Source: a virus | DNA: 64,000 nucleotides | Direction: 5' to 3' (one strand) | IMG/VR virus record: IMGVR_UViG_3300033551_000003 | Location: 1-64,000 of that record | Shown here: piece after piece, positions 47,245-55,118 of the stretch | Layout: every line of letters begins with the position of its first letter | Position numbering within the stretch: the first letter of the stretch is position 1 | The notes under the pieces: generated by a model | The model's database searches: none | What the model was told of the DNA's origin: nothing | The model's input: the letters and a program-made list of their open reading frames with translations, nothing else | Program-made: the position numbers and the translations under genes

Positions 47245-47406
47245 ATGGAAATTCGAATGAGCCCTGCGGACTTGGAGATGGTAATTGATGCACTGGCGTA
47301 TGCACGTTGGTACTCTGCCACTAGCAAAGAGGAAGAGGACGGCTACTCCGTGCTTATCGAACATCTCAAGCTCCAACAGGACAACCAGTCGAAACCGGGG
47401 GAATAA
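47245..47406 (+). CDS. 53-residue helical protein
   Basis: Start MEIRMSPADLEMVIDALAYA. Own GAGGAGA site 13 bp after the previous stop. One of the few genes in 42.6-61.3 kb with no ribozyme in front. C-terminal SKPGE is encoded by the 5' strand of HH12. Confidence 0.55.
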   Translation: MEIRMSPADLEMVIDALAYARWYSATSKEEEDGYSVLIEHLKLQQDNQSKPGE

Positions 47407-47453
47407 CCCCGGTCTGTCAGGAATGAGCGCCCTGGCACCGATGAGACAGCTCA
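47388..47453 (+). ncRNA. Type II hammerhead ribozyme HH12
   Basis: Stem II GTC/GAC, stem III ACCGGGG/CCCCGGT with the upstream TAA in its loop, cleavage C 47414, stem I TGTCAGG/CCTGGCA, core CCGATGA (U4 is C), pseudoknot TGAGC/GCTCA. Confidence 0.85.
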
Positions 47454-47471
47454 AAATTAGGAGAATGAAAC

Positions 47472-47966
47472 ATGAATACCGCTGTACAAGACAGCACACC
47501 AAACACAATAGCCACCATCACAAAGTGGTGGCAAGGCATAATCGAGGCGAGTACTGCGTGTCTGTTCGGCTGGGCGTTCAGATTCCCAGACGTGCAGGAA
47601 GCAGTACTCATTCGCATCAAGTGTGGGACACCGTTGGGCGAGGCCCTTGACAGCTTTGTCGAAGACAAGCTCGTCGACCTCGACGCTCGCGACATCAACG
47701 GGTTCGAGGAGTCCGTCGAAAAGATAGTCGATTCGGCTGTCGACGACGCTCTCAAGAACCTGGACGACGACATCGACACCGCCGTGGCAAACGCGCTCGG
47801 CGATATTGATGAGAAGGTCGAAGATGCTGTCGAGGAAGCATTCAATAAACTGGCTATCACCGATACGGTGACACGGATTATTGAAGGCATGGCCGCGAAT
47901 AAGGACCACGACCTGGTCCGGCTGATCGCCCACCGTGTCTCTGAATTGTCGAAACCGGGGGAGTAA
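47472..47966 (+). CDS. Acidic helical protein with Asp-rich repeats
   Basis: 164 residues. N-terminal hydrophobic segment (ASTACLFGWAFRFPDVQEAV) then about 90 residues of acidic heptads (FEESVEKIVDSAVDDALKNL, DIDTAVANALGDIDEKVED). Ends SKPGE from the HH13 sequence. Unknown; looks like a coiled-coil. Confidence 0.58.
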   Translation: MNTAVQDSTPNTIATITKWWQGIIEASTACLFGWAFRFPDVQEAVLIRIKCGTPLGEALDSFVEDKLVDLDARDINGFEESVEKIVDSAVDDALKNLDDDIDTAVANALGDIDEKVEDAVEEAFNKLAITDTVTRIIEGMAANKDHDLVRLIAHRVSELSKPGE

Positions 47967-48012
47967 CCCCGGTCTGCCAGAGATGAGCGCCTGGTACTGA
48001 TGAGACTGCTCA
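47948..48012 (+). ncRNA. Type II hammerhead ribozyme HH13
   Basis: Stem II GTC/GAC, stem III ACCGGGG/CCCCGGT with the upstream stop in the loop, cleavage C 47974, stem I TGCCAG/CTGGTA (one G-U), core CTGATGA, pseudoknot TGAGC/GCTCA. Confidence 0.92.
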
Positions 48013-48030
48013 AATTAGGAGGTAAGACCA

Positions 48031-48462
48031 ATGGCAAAGACTAAGCCAGCTTACATCACTCGTAAGCTAACGGTCGCCGACGCGGTTAGCGAAGCCTACT
48101 CAATTCTAGAGGAGCTCGCTGGCGAAATGCGGGAGGCCTTTGATAACACTCCCGAGAGTCTTCAGCAGAGTGCCGTGGGCGAAGCCCGCGAAGCTGCTGC
48201 CGATGCTCTCGAGGGGTTGTCAGAGCCCAACGTACTTGATGAATTGGGCCGACTGGAGTTCGAATACACCGAACCCCCACCCAAGCGCAAGCAGTCCCGC
48301 CGCGATCGTCGTGATCAAGCCACCGCCTTGTTGGGTGCCGTTATAGCGGTAGTTGACAATGTCGATGACGAGAACGCCGATGACGCCGTCGAGCTCCGCG
48401 ATGAATTGGATGACTTGACGTCAGAAGCAGATGCCGTCGAGTTTCCAGGCATGTACGGCTAA
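48031..48462 (+). CDS. Acidic helical protein
   Basis: 143 residues (start MAKTKPAYITRKLTVADAVS), mostly helical and acidic with a basic patch PKRKQSRRDRRDQA in the middle. Very strong AGGAGG site. Function unknown. Confidence 0.58.
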   Translation: MAKTKPAYITRKLTVADAVSEAYSILEELAGEMREAFDNTPESLQQSAVGEAREAAADALEGLSEPNVLDELGRLEFEYTEPPPKRKQSRRDRRDQATALLGAVIAVVDNVDDENADDAVELRDELDDLTSEADAVEFPGMYG

Positions 48463-48465
48463 CCA

Positions 48466-48533
48466 GTCGAAACCGGGGTAAGTCCCCCGGTCACCTGGAA
48501 ACCGGTCCTACCAGGTCTGAGGAGACAGGACCG
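48466..48533 (+). ncRNA. Type II hammerhead ribozyme HH14
   Basis: Stem II GTC/GAC, stem III ACCGGGG/CCCCGGT, cleavage C 48492, stem I ACCTGG/CCAGGT, core CTGAGGA, pseudoknot CGGTCCT/AGGACCG. Confidence 0.92.
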
Positions 48534-48548
48534 ATTAGGAGAATGAAA

Positions 48549-49055
48549 ATGAAACTATGGACCGCCGGAGGCTGGCACAGAAAGCCAACCAACTGGCAAG
48601 AAGTCGGGATGCCAATCCCAAATGAGGAACTGGAGGCTCTGCCCCAGTACACCTCCAAGGAATTGGGGATCGAGCGGCATATTTCTGCCGCTTTCAAGAT
48701 CCCCGTAGAACATAACTACTTCCTGGTCGCCCACGAGGGTGGCCTGTACGTGGTTAACACTGAGGGTGCTACGTACGCACGTTACGTGCGGTATGTGGGC
48801 ACGGGTTTGCCGATCGAGGGACTTAAGCACGAGTCCTTCCGGTCCGGCGACGATACCACCAAGTATGTCCGAGATGTTCTAAAGCAATCGGGGTACGATC
48901 CAGAAGAGATTATGGCGGCCTCGTTTGTTCACATGAACCAGACCGGCAAGGAAGTGCATATGATTGCCTTCCCCAACCCGGAGGACGAAGATTTATTCGA
49001 TCACGGGTATGTCTATATCTGGGAGGAAGATGGTCGCAAGCGCGCAGATTTCTAG
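48549..49055 (+). CDS. Hypothetical protein
   Basis: 168 residues from ATG 48549, which is 7 nt from AGGAG (the ATG at 48543 is only 1 nt away). Start MKLWTAGGWHRKPTNWQEVG; mixed alpha/beta with GGLYVVNTEGATYARYVRYV. Followed directly by array A4. Unknown. Confidence 0.58.
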   Translation: MKLWTAGGWHRKPTNWQEVGMPIPNEELEALPQYTSKELGIERHISAAFKIPVEHNYFLVAHEGGLYVVNTEGATYARYVRYVGTGLPIEGLKHESFRSGDDTTKYVRDVLKQSGYDPEEIMAASFVHMNQTGKEVHMIAFPNPEDEDLFDHGYVYIWEEDGRKRADF

Positions 49056-49071
49056 ACTTTCTTGACCACGC

Positions 49072-49327
49072 CGACGTGCATAAGTAACCCTATCAACGCC
49101 AGCGTGTCAGAACTATACAGAAGTCCAAGGAATTCTAGCGCGTCAATACACACCAGAAACCCAAACAGCCCGAGCGTGTCAGGACGTACCACAAAACCCG
49201 TGGAATGAGAGCGTGCCGTCTATACGAAGTAACCCTGAGTGGTTTAGTGCGCTAAGAGAGGGGAGCAATCCATGACACAGGAGCGCGCCGTTAGGAATAA
49301 GCAACCCAAACTTCAGTAGCGCGCCAA
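49072..49327 (+). repeat. Alternating-box repeat array A4
   Basis: About seven 36-nt units, plus-strand sense AGTAACCC / AGCGTGCC boxes with variable spacers, some boxes degenerate (AGAAACCC, AGCGCGTC). The last unit, from CGCCGTTAGGAATAAG to TAGCGCGCCA, is identical to one in array A6. Ends 8 bp before HH15. Confidence 0.82.
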
Positions 49328-49334
49328 ACAAAAA

Positions 49335-49398
49335 GTCGAAACCGGGGTACGCCCCGGTCTGCTGGATTGAGCATTCCAGCACCGATGAGACTGCTCAA
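49335..49398 (+). ncRNA. Type II hammerhead ribozyme HH15
   Basis: Stem II GTC/GAC, stem III ACCGGGG/CCCCGGT, cleavage C 49359, stem I TGCTGG/CCAGCA, core CCGATGA (U4 is C), pseudoknot TTGAGC/GCTCAA. Its 5' product would carry array A4 at the 3' end of the 48549 message. Confidence 0.86.
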
Positions 49399-49412
49399 AT
49401 TAGGAGAATGAA

Positions 49413-49943
49413 ATGACAATAACTGGTAAAGCACCAGAACTAGCCAACCTCAATGATGAGGTAGACTTAAGAGATGCTACAATATTCTGCGACAGCGCGG
49501 CTGGGGTCTATATCCCGCAGCGCTTCGCACGAGAAGTGAGACGTGAGCTCGTTACCGGTGTGAGCAGCAAGGACTATGAAGTCCTTGAGGCCGGACCGGA
49601 TCACGAGCACTACTGGGACGCCTGGGCAGACGTCCTGGATAACGCTTTGATTAACGACCCAGTCCGGGGCGAGTGCCACCTGCACCAAGACCAGGACCTT
49701 TGGGTCGTGCCCACCGAGAATCGAAGGATCATGGGTTATTGGTTCCACCCGATGACCCAGGAGGACTGGGATGGTTTTGCCGGAGCAGACGCAGGAAGTT
49801 GGATACATCACTGCTCGGACGGCCGGACCATTCTGATCTACTCGCCGCAGTCCGGCCTGCTGTCTGAGATCGTTGTCAAGGATGACGGTCTCAGCGCAGA
49901 GATCCTATGGACGCCCCAACAGATAACCTCTCAAGGGCGGTGA
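49413..49943 (+). CDS. Hypothetical protein
   Basis: 176 residues (start MTITGKAPELANLNDEVDLR), acidic, with aromatic-rich middle (HYWDAWADVLDNALI, MGYWFHPMTQEDWDGF). Unrecognised; TTAGGAG leader of HH15. Confidence 0.58.
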   Translation: MTITGKAPELANLNDEVDLRDATIFCDSAAGVYIPQRFAREVRRELVTGVSSKDYEVLEAGPDHEHYWDAWADVLDNALINDPVRGECHLHQDQDLWVVPTENRRIMGYWFHPMTQEDWDGFAGADAGSWIHHCSDGRTILIYSPQSGLLSEIVVKDDGLSAEILWTPQQITSQGR

Positions 49944-50007
49944 GTCGAAACCGGGATAAAACCCGGTCTGCCGGATTGAGCATTCCGGCACTGATGAGAC
50001 TGCTCAA
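49944..50007 (+). ncRNA. Type II hammerhead ribozyme HH16
   Basis: Stem II GTC/GAC, stem III ACCGGG/CCCGGT, cleavage C 49968, stem I TGCCGG/CCGGCA, core CTGATGA, pseudoknot TTGAGC/GCTCAA. Confidence 0.93.
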
Positions 50008-50022
50008 TTTAGGAGACAAAAC

Positions 50023-50304
50023 ATGATGCAATTGAGAGTGACCTTAAACGGCACCGATCGCAACCCTTGGCATAGGTGGGGGTTAACGCAAAACCCGTTC
50101 CCCCAGCTGGGCAAGGCAGAGTACGACGCCCATTGCTTAAGGCTTCAGTCCTTAGGCGGGGACCCAATTCCCGACACCGATTACATTCGTAAGGTGTTGG
50201 AGGGTTGGAGCCCGGAGTTTGTTGAACTCTGCTGCCAACGCTTTAAGAAGGGTGCGATCGTACAGTTCCACGTGGCGTTTAACGAGTCGAAACTGGGGGT
50301 GTAG
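50023..50304 (+). CDS. Hypothetical protein ending inside HH17
   Basis: 93 residues (start MMQLRVTLNGTDRNPWHRWG). Contains DYIRKVLEGWSPEFVELCCQ helix. The last residues ESKLGV derive from the hammerhead sequence and its TAG is in the stem III loop. Unknown. Confidence 0.58.
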   Translation: MMQLRVTLNGTDRNPWHRWGLTQNPFPQLGKAEYDAHCLRLQSLGGDPIPDTDYIRKVLEGWSPEFVELCCQRFKKGAIVQFHVAFNESKLGV

Positions 50305-50350
50305 CCCCCAGTCTGCCGGATTGAGCATTCCGGCACTGATGAGACTGCTC
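50286..50350 (+). ncRNA. Type II hammerhead ribozyme HH17
   Basis: Stem III changed to ACTGGGGG/CCCCCAGT (compensatory C/T and G/A), cleavage C 50313, stem I TGCCGG/CCGGCA, core CTGATGA, stem II GTC/GAC, pseudoknot GAGC/GCTC. Confidence 0.92.
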
Positions 50351-50369
50351 CAACTTAGGAGATTAAAAC

Positions 50370-50591
50370 ATGACTGTTAAGGAGTTGATCGAACTGCTCC
50401 AACAGGAGGACCCCGAAGCTCAAGTCCACATCACCTACAACTACGGTGATTATTGGAGGACAATCGTTGCCCCTCGCGTTAACCACGTCGAGGAGGGCAG
50501 CGTGGCCTTTTCCAAATATCACAATATGCCAAAGGTGAGTGAAGGTGGGGACGAATCCCCAATTGAGATCGTGGTCCTACTGGGAGCATAG
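50370..50591 (+). CDS. Conserved-type small phage protein
   Basis: 73 residues. TVKELIELLQQEDPEAQVHI is the start of a widespread small phage protein type (KELIxxLxxxDPxxxV) of unknown function, followed by a beta hairpin. Stop is 14 bp before the next ATG. Confidence 0.65.
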   Translation: MTVKELIELLQQEDPEAQVHITYNYGDYWRTIVAPRVNHVEEGSVAFSKYHNMPKVSEGGDESPIEIVVLLGA

Positions 50592-50605
50592 GAGGCTCCA
50601 AAGCC

Positions 50606-50776
50606 ATGGAAGTCAGAGAGCATACCTGCTTAACCTGCGAGCACCAATGGGTGAGCCCCGTGGTGTTCTCGCAGTATACGCAGAACCTGAGCGGTGAACG
50701 CACAGAGTTCTGCCCAAAATGCAACGGCCGGACCGTGTGGTCTGGCCCAGCCAAAACTGTCGAAACCGGGGATTAA
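50606..50776 (+). CDS. 56-residue zinc-ribbon protein
   Basis: Start MEVREHTCLTCEHQWVSPVV; CLTC and CPKC pairs 28 residues apart form a probable zinc ribbon. GGAGG site, no ribozyme in front (co-transcribed with the 50370 gene). C-terminal VETGD and the TAA lie within HH18. Not listed by ordinary length-limited ORF calling. Confidence 0.65.
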   Translation: MEVREHTCLTCEHQWVSPVVFSQYTQNLSGERTEFCPKCNGRTVWSGPAKTVETGD

Positions 50777-50824
50777 CCCGGTCTGCTGGAACCCGGTCCT
50801 ACCAGCACTGATGAGACAGGACCG
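50759..50824 (+). ncRNA. Type II hammerhead ribozyme HH18
   Basis: Stem II GTC/GAC, stem III ACCGGG/CCCGGT with the upstream TAA in its loop, cleavage C 50783, stem I TGCTGG/CCAGCA, core CTGATGA, pseudoknot CGGTCCT/AGGACCG. Confidence 0.93.
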
Positions 50825-50839
50825 ATTAGGAGAATGGAA

Positions 50840-51451
50840 ATGAAAACAGTGAGATTAGGTTTTGATGTACGACTCGCATGCGCGCGGGCCTGGGAGCTCA
50901 TTTGGGCTTCCAAGCTCGAGGCACGTGCCAAGGAGAAACATCCACGATGGGCAGGGGCGACGTACTACACCACTGCCAACGACATGGTCAATCAGGTACG
51001 AGCCTTCGCGTCATGTCACGCCGAGGGCAAGCCCTGGACCGACAAGGTCGTGTACGGCAAGTGGTTTGGGTCTCCCGTAAGATTGCCCTTCAGACTGGAG
51101 ACAGTCGTTCGCGACTGGCTCTTCGAGCAGGCCAGAAACGGCAAGCTCGAGTATCACAATTTTGGACGGGGCCACATCAGTGGTGCCCGCTTCCGCCCGT
51201 ACGGTGAGCCGATGGGGCCATCAGAGATAAAGACGATGGTCAACAATCTAAAGCAGCGTACCGATCCCAAACCCAAACCCAAGCATTATAGTAAGCAGGG
51301 GATACATGGTCGCCCGCTTTGCACCGCCCGTCAGCGCAGCGGGTTCTATAGTCGTCCGGACCCCCACGTTCGGACTACCAAGGACCTCCAAGAAGTGACG
51401 TGCCCGCGCTGCCAGAAGGCGCTGGCCTTAATCGCAGAAACCGGGAGGTAA
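50840..51451 (+). CDS. Basic protein with C-terminal CxxC
   Basis: 203 residues from ATG 50840 (7 nt after AGGAG). Trp/Arg-rich helical N-terminal half, Lys/Pro linker (DPKPKPKHYSKQG), then a C-terminal segment with TCPRCQKAL. Last codons AETGR-stop lie in HH19. Possibly nucleic-acid binding. Confidence 0.58.
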   Translation: MKTVRLGFDVRLACARAWELIWASKLEARAKEKHPRWAGATYYTTANDMVNQVRAFASCHAEGKPWTDKVVYGKWFGSPVRLPFRLETVVRDWLFEQARNGKLEYHNFGRGHISGARFRPYGEPMGPSEIKTMVNNLKQRTDPKPKPKHYSKQGIHGRPLCTARQRSGFYSRPDPHVRTTKDLQEVTCPRCQKALALIAETGR

Positions 51452-51498
51452 TCCCGGTCTGCCGGATTGAGCATTCCGGCACTGATGAAGCTGCTCAA
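51434..51498 (+). ncRNA. Type II hammerhead ribozyme HH19
   Basis: Stem II is GC/GC with an extra A on both sides (GCA-GAAA and CTGATGA-AGC), giving an A-A mismatch at the stem base. Stem III ACCGGG/CCCGGT, cleavage C 51459, stem I TGCCGG/CCGGCA, pseudoknot TTGAGC/GCTCAA. Confidence 0.86.
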
Positions 51499-51514
51499 TT
51501 TAGGAGAACCACAA

Positions 51515-51808
51515 ATGGCTAAAGCAAAGAAGAGATTCCCCGTGATCACCGAAGCGATCCGGGATCTATGTACCGACAGCGGCTGTTGCTTGGAGTTCCA
51601 AACCATAGTCCGCTGGCTACCACAACTTGCAAGAGTAGAGGCACAGCTGAAAAGGCTATCGCGTAAGCAGGACGGAACTGGCTTTTCCGAATTCAACCAC
51701 TTTGTATTTGGTGATGAGGAAGACCAGAAGCGTCTGCGCACCAAATACAAAATTCAGCTTGCCCACAAGTTCCTCAACGACGTGTTCCATGGCCGGTGGG
51801 TGGCATGA
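51515..51808 (+). CDS. Small helical basic protein
   Basis: 97 residues (start MAKAKKRFPVITEAIRDLCT). Helical, with EFQTIVRWLPQLARVEAQLK. Stop overlaps the next start (ATGA). Unknown. Confidence 0.58.
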   Translation: MAKAKKRFPVITEAIRDLCTDSGCCLEFQTIVRWLPQLARVEAQLKRLSRKQDGTGFSEFNHFVFGDEEDQKRLRTKYKIQLAHKFLNDVFHGRWVA

Positions 51809-52182
51809 AGCGAACCAAGCTAGGCGTGGAAATCCCGGTCCAACGGGATCACCGCCGCAACACCATAAATAAACTGGCCAGAACCGAAGTGAGGGGCCAG
51901 GACAACCCCCCTAGCCCGAGCTACGGCCCGGGTTTTAGGCGGATGAAGGCGCGTTTGGGAGCCTCTAAGATGGAGGACATGCGCCAGGATACCATCGCGC
52001 AGCAATTCAAGAAGCGCGAGGAGGTGTCTGGCGAGTCCGTTCCCGAGCGTGACCGCTCATCCTACAAGGATTATCCAACCCCGCGCCAGCGCGCCGTACG
52101 CCGAATGGCTGAAGAAGCTATCGGCAAGGTGCTTGGTACGGTTGAGCCCCATACTGACAAAAAGTCGAAACGCCGCAAGTGA
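51805..52182 (+). CDS. Basic protein ending inside HH20
   Basis: 125 residues from the ATG that overlaps the upstream TGA; a GTG 9 bp upstream is the alternative. Arg/Lys-rich, probably extended. The last codons (DKKSKRRK-stop) run through the GTCGAAACGCCGC strand of HH20. Unknown. Confidence 0.55.
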   Translation: MKRTKLGVEIPVQRDHRRNTINKLARTEVRGQDNPPSPSYGPGFRRMKARLGASKMEDMRQDTIAQQFKKREEVSGESVPERDRSSYKDYPTPRQRAVRRMAEEAIGKVLGTVEPHTDKKSKRRK

Positions 52183-52231
52183 GCGGCGTCGCCTGGAACC
52201 CGGTCCTACCAGGCCTGACGCGACAGGACCG
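52164..52231 (+). ncRNA. Type II hammerhead HH20, A9 changed
   Basis: Stem III is ACGCCGC/GCGGCGT (fully compensatory), cleavage C 52190, stem I GCCTGG/CCAGGC, stem II GTC/GAC, pseudoknot CGGTCCT/AGGACCG. The core reads CTGACGC, so A9 is C; this should weaken the G12-A9 sheared pair and activity. Confidence 0.8.
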
Positions 52232-52245
52232 ATTAGGAGACAAGC

Positions 52246-52821
52246 ATGACTCAAGAAGAGAAATTCAAACTACACATGTCCAAACTAGACGTACCGGAGG
52301 GCTTCTCCGGGGAGTTCCGGAGGGATATGCCGGAGTGTCTTCACACCGTGAATTACCTTCTCAAGAAGGAGGGCGTGGAGATAATGTTCGACATAACCGG
52401 CTCCGGCCACACCCGGTTCAAGGCCAACGGCGAATGGTACACCTTTGACAGGTTGGGAGTGGAGGATTCGTTCTACCACCTCCCGATGTACAAGGGTCAG
52501 AAGGTACCGAGCCTGAACGAAATCGTCGCCGAGCAGCTTGCGCGTGTCGAGAACCGCATCGCCTACCACAAGACGGCGGTGAAGGTGCCCGGTCTGCCGG
52601 GCACCTGGACGGTGGCACACGATAAGGTGCAGGAGTTGAAGGACCAGCTGAAGGCCAATGGCCATATTACCTTCACTCCGGCCGGTTTCGGAACCGGATA
52701 CTGCGTCACCAGAAGGCGGCCGGCAGGCCCCCTGAAGTACGGGCGCAGTCGTGCCAAGCCGGAGCTCGAGGAGTTCCTGGAGTTCAGCCCCCTCTACGTC
52801 GAGAACATGGACTGCGACTGA
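52246..52821 (+). CDS. Hypothetical protein
   Basis: 191 residues (start MTQEEKFKLHMSKLDVPEGF). Alpha/beta, with a helical centre (NEIVAEQLARVENRIAYHKT) and a C-terminal segment containing YCVTRRRPAG. No family recognised. Confidence 0.58.
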   Translation: MTQEEKFKLHMSKLDVPEGFSGEFRRDMPECLHTVNYLLKKEGVEIMFDITGSGHTRFKANGEWYTFDRLGVEDSFYHLPMYKGQKVPSLNEIVAEQLARVENRIAYHKTAVKVPGLPGTWTVAHDKVQELKDQLKANGHITFTPAGFGTGYCVTRRRPAGPLKYGRSRAKPELEEFLEFSPLYVENMDCD

Positions 52822-52824
52822 AAA

Positions 52825-52887
52825 GTCGAAACCGGGGTACGCCCCGGTCTGCCAGAGATGAGCTACTGGCACTGATGAGATAGCTCA
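52825..52887 (+). ncRNA. Type II hammerhead ribozyme HH21
   Basis: Stem II GTC/GAT (one G-U), stem III ACCGGGG/CCCCGGT, cleavage C 52849, stem I TGCCAG/CTGGCA, core CTGATGA, pseudoknot TGAGCT/AGCTCA. Confidence 0.92.
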
Positions 52888-52902
52888 AATAGGAGAAACA
52901 AA

Positions 52903-53175
52903 ATGCCAAAGAAGAAGGAGAAAGACTACAGTATACCAAAACTCAATGATCCTCGCATAATTGGCTATTACCCCAGCCTCAATAAATTAAGTACCGAGGA
53001 GTTGGGAGTAATCAGATTAGACGAATCACAGAAATTCTATAGACGATTAGCAGCCGCCCAAATACGTGCAAAAAGACTGGGCGAGGACCCACGTAAGTGC
53101 ATGTGGGGATTGGCCTGGACTGGCACGCCTGCCGAGCAGGCAGCGTTAGCCGATAGGCTGCAATGGAGCAAATAA
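52903..53175 (+). CDS. Hypothetical basic protein
   Basis: 90 residues (start MPKKKEKDYSIPKLNDPRII). Contains DESQKFYRRLAAAQIRAKRL helix. Unknown function. Confidence 0.58.
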   Translation: MPKKKEKDYSIPKLNDPRIIGYYPSLNKLSTEELGVIRLDESQKFYRRLAAAQIRAKRLGEDPRKCMWGLAWTGTPAEQAALADRLQWSK

Positions 53176-53177
53176 CC

Positions 53178-53241
53178 GTCGAAACCGGGAACCAACCCGG
53201 TCTGCTGGATTGAGCATTCCAGCACCGATGAGACTGCTCAA
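53178..53241 (+). ncRNA. Type II hammerhead ribozyme HH22
   Basis: Stem II GTC/GAC, stem III ACCGGG/CCCGGT, cleavage C 53202, stem I TGCTGG/CCAGCA, core CCGATGA (U4 is C), pseudoknot TTGAGC/GCTCAA. Starts 2 bp after the upstream stop. Confidence 0.86.
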
Positions 53242-53256
53242 CTTAGGAGAACTAAC

Positions 53257-53691
53257 ATGAGACAATTAGGTACAAAAGTTTATCTACTTAATCACCCAAA
53301 GCTGTCAATGGAACTACAACACGGCAGCGAGGGGCCACAATATGACCCCTACTCCTTTCAGGAGATTATCGTCAGGACCCCACAGGGTCGTACGGTACTC
53401 CACGAGGGGTTGGGGTCATGGCTTAAGTTCAATGGCAAGGAGGTCAAGCGCCTACCTGGGCAGGACTATGACGCCTACGAGCGTATGCTAAGGGACGAAG
53501 CGTTCCCTAGCTGCACGGGCTTCACCGTCACCCAGTTACACCGTATCGCGCGCAAGCTACGCTCGCGTTGCGCTCAGTGTGGTAGCCGAGACTTTCATTA
53601 TGAGTCCGGCTTCCCAGGCGAGACCTTTGAGGTTTGCAGTCGGTGCAACCATATCGTTTCCACCAGCTTCAACATCTCTGCCATAGAATGA
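53257..53691 (+). CDS. Protein with C-terminal zinc ribbon
   Basis: 144 residues (start MRQLGTKVYLLNHPKLSMEL). The C-terminal 45 residues hold CAQCGSRDFHYESG and CSRCNHI, a zinc ribbon. The N-terminal part is beta-rich. Unknown. Confidence 0.6.
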   Translation: MRQLGTKVYLLNHPKLSMELQHGSEGPQYDPYSFQEIIVRTPQGRTVLHEGLGSWLKFNGKEVKRLPGQDYDAYERMLRDEAFPSCTGFTVTQLHRIARKLRSRCAQCGSRDFHYESGFPGETFEVCSRCNHIVSTSFNISAIE

Positions 53692-53694
53692 AGA

Positions 53695-53760
53695 GTCGAA
53701 ACCGGGCTCAAACCCGGTCTGCTGGAAACCGGTCCTACCAGCACTGATGAGACAGGACCG
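53695..53760 (+). ncRNA. Type II hammerhead ribozyme HH23
   Basis: Stem II GTC/GAC, stem III ACCGGG/CCCGGT, cleavage C 53719, stem I TGCTGG/CCAGCA, core CTGATGA, pseudoknot CGGTCCT/AGGACCG. Confidence 0.93.
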
Positions 53761-53775
53761 ATTAGGAGATAGAAA

Positions 53776-54054
53776 ATGGCAAAAGAGGTAAGATACTATA
53801 CTGCAGGGGCCGCCATAAAGGCGGTTCTACTGCAAGTTGACTTATACTCACTGGAGCAGTGTAACCCTAACGAGGTTGGGGACTACCTGCAGTTCGAGTA
53901 CGACGACTATGGAAAATGCTATACCGTAACTGAGCAAATCGAAGGTATGGCCTTCGCAACAAGTCACGCGTATGGACCTGAATTCGACAGGAAGTTCGTC
54001 GTACGCTCTATTGTTGGTGCCCTTATGGCAGAATACATGGGCATCTACAACTGA
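53776..54054 (+). CDS. Small acidic protein
   Basis: 92 residues (start MAKEVRYYTAGAAIKAVLLQ). Beta-rich middle (YLQFEYDDYGKCYTVTEQIE) and a C-terminal helix. Stop abuts HH24. Unknown. Confidence 0.58.
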   Translation: MAKEVRYYTAGAAIKAVLLQVDLYSLEQCNPNEVGDYLQFEYDDYGKCYTVTEQIEGMAFATSHAYGPEFDRKFVVRSIVGALMAEYMGIYN

Positions 54055-54120
54055 GTCGAAACCGGGCTGAGTCCCGGTCGTCGGGAACCTGATCCTACCC
54101 GGCTTGAAGAGACAGGATCA
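54055..54120 (+). ncRNA. Type II hammerhead HH24, C3 changed to U
   Basis: Stem III ACCGGG/CCCGGT, cleavage C 54079, stem I GTCGGG/CCCGGC, stem II GTC/GAC, pseudoknot TGATCCT/AGGATCA. The core is TTGAAGA: C3 is U while G8 remains, giving a U-G pair; it is an intermediate between the consensus and HH9. Confidence 0.82.
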
Positions 54121-54143
54121 TAAATCTTAGGAGAATCAAAATA

Positions 54144-55028
54144 ATGGCAAATAACAATCCACTAAAGGACGTGGCCGTTATAGCGTCTGTAAGTATCAGT
54201 CGCTGGACCGGCCGCAAACTCGATCGGGAAGTTACCGACGAGGTAAACGAGCGTTACGGTGCCGAGATGGATGCCGGACGCTACAACAAGCAACTGATCG
54301 CGAAGAAAGCCTTCGCGGATATCAACAAGATCACCAGGGAAGCGCGCACGCTCCACAAGATCATGACGCAGCCCTGGGTAGGTGACAAGCGTCTGCTCGC
54401 CAATAAGCTGATTGAGAAGTTCACGAAGCGGATGGGCGAGTTGAGGCTGGGCTTCGAAGATGCCGCAGACGAGTTCGACACGAAGTACACAACCTTCATG
54501 GAGAACTCGAGGACGTCCCGCTTGAAGAAGATGTTCAAGGCCGAGGACTATCCGGATCCGCGCATCGTTCGCAAGAAGTTCTCGTTCCACTGCGCCATCG
54601 ACTCCATCACCGATAACGAAGACCTGCGCCCGAGTGCGTTGCAGGAGTTGTCGGATGATTGGTTGAAGGCGGCCGAGCGGGACTTCAAGGCGGGCCTCGA
54701 AGACGCCATGCGCGACCCAGTCGAGCGGATCATCGCGGTAGCCACCAAGATGTCCAATCGACTGAAGGAATACAAACCGGCCGTCAACGGCAGCATGGCC
54801 GAGAACACGTTCCGCGACTCCCTGGTCAACAATATCAGGGACCTCGCGGATATGTTGCCGGCGTTCAACCTCACGGGTGATAAGAAGCTCGAGGCTCTCA
54901 TTGATCGCGTGTCCCGCGACCTGTGTGAGATCGACGCTGACATCCTGCGGGAGAACGACGGGACTCGTGCCAAGGTTGCCAAGGCCGCCGATGATATCCT
55001 CAAGCAGGCCCACGCCTTAATGGCTTGA
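54144..55028 (+). CDS. Large helical protein of ribozyme operon
   Basis: 294 residues (start MANNNPLKDVAVIASVSISR). Long amphipathic helices throughout with Lys/Asp/Glu, e.g. KLIEKFTKRMGELRLGFEDA and NNIRDLADMLPAFNL. Unknown fold. Longer spacing (19 nt) from AGGAG than other genes. Confidence 0.6.
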   Translation: MANNNPLKDVAVIASVSISRWTGRKLDREVTDEVNERYGAEMDAGRYNKQLIAKKAFADINKITREARTLHKIMTQPWVGDKRLLANKLIEKFTKRMGELRLGFEDAADEFDTKYTTFMENSRTSRLKKMFKAEDYPDPRIVRKKFSFHCAIDSITDNEDLRPSALQELSDDWLKAAERDFKAGLEDAMRDPVERIIAVATKMSNRLKEYKPAVNGSMAENTFRDSLVNNIRDLADMLPAFNLTGDKKLEALIDRVSRDLCEIDADILRENDGTRAKVAKAADDILKQAHALMA

Positions 55029-55032
55029 GGCT

Positions 55033-55104
55033 GTCGAAACCAAAGGGGGGTATACTCCCTTTGGTCGGTGGGAACTGACCTACCCACCCTGATGAGACAG
55101 GTCA
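55033..55104 (+). ncRNA. Type II hammerhead ribozyme HH25
   Basis: Stem III ACCAAAGGG/CCCTTTGGT (compensatory), cleavage C 55066, stem I GGTGGG/CCCACC, core CTGATGA, stem II GTC/GAC, pseudoknot TGACCT/AGGTCA. Confidence 0.93.
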
Positions 55105-55118
55105 TTTAGGAGATGTAA

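Noticed and set aside
54162-55013. 283-residue antisense ORF opposite the 54144 gene (and a similar one opposite 55548)
   Set aside because: Shadow frames of high-GC third-position codons; sense genes have leaders, ribozymes and proper starts.
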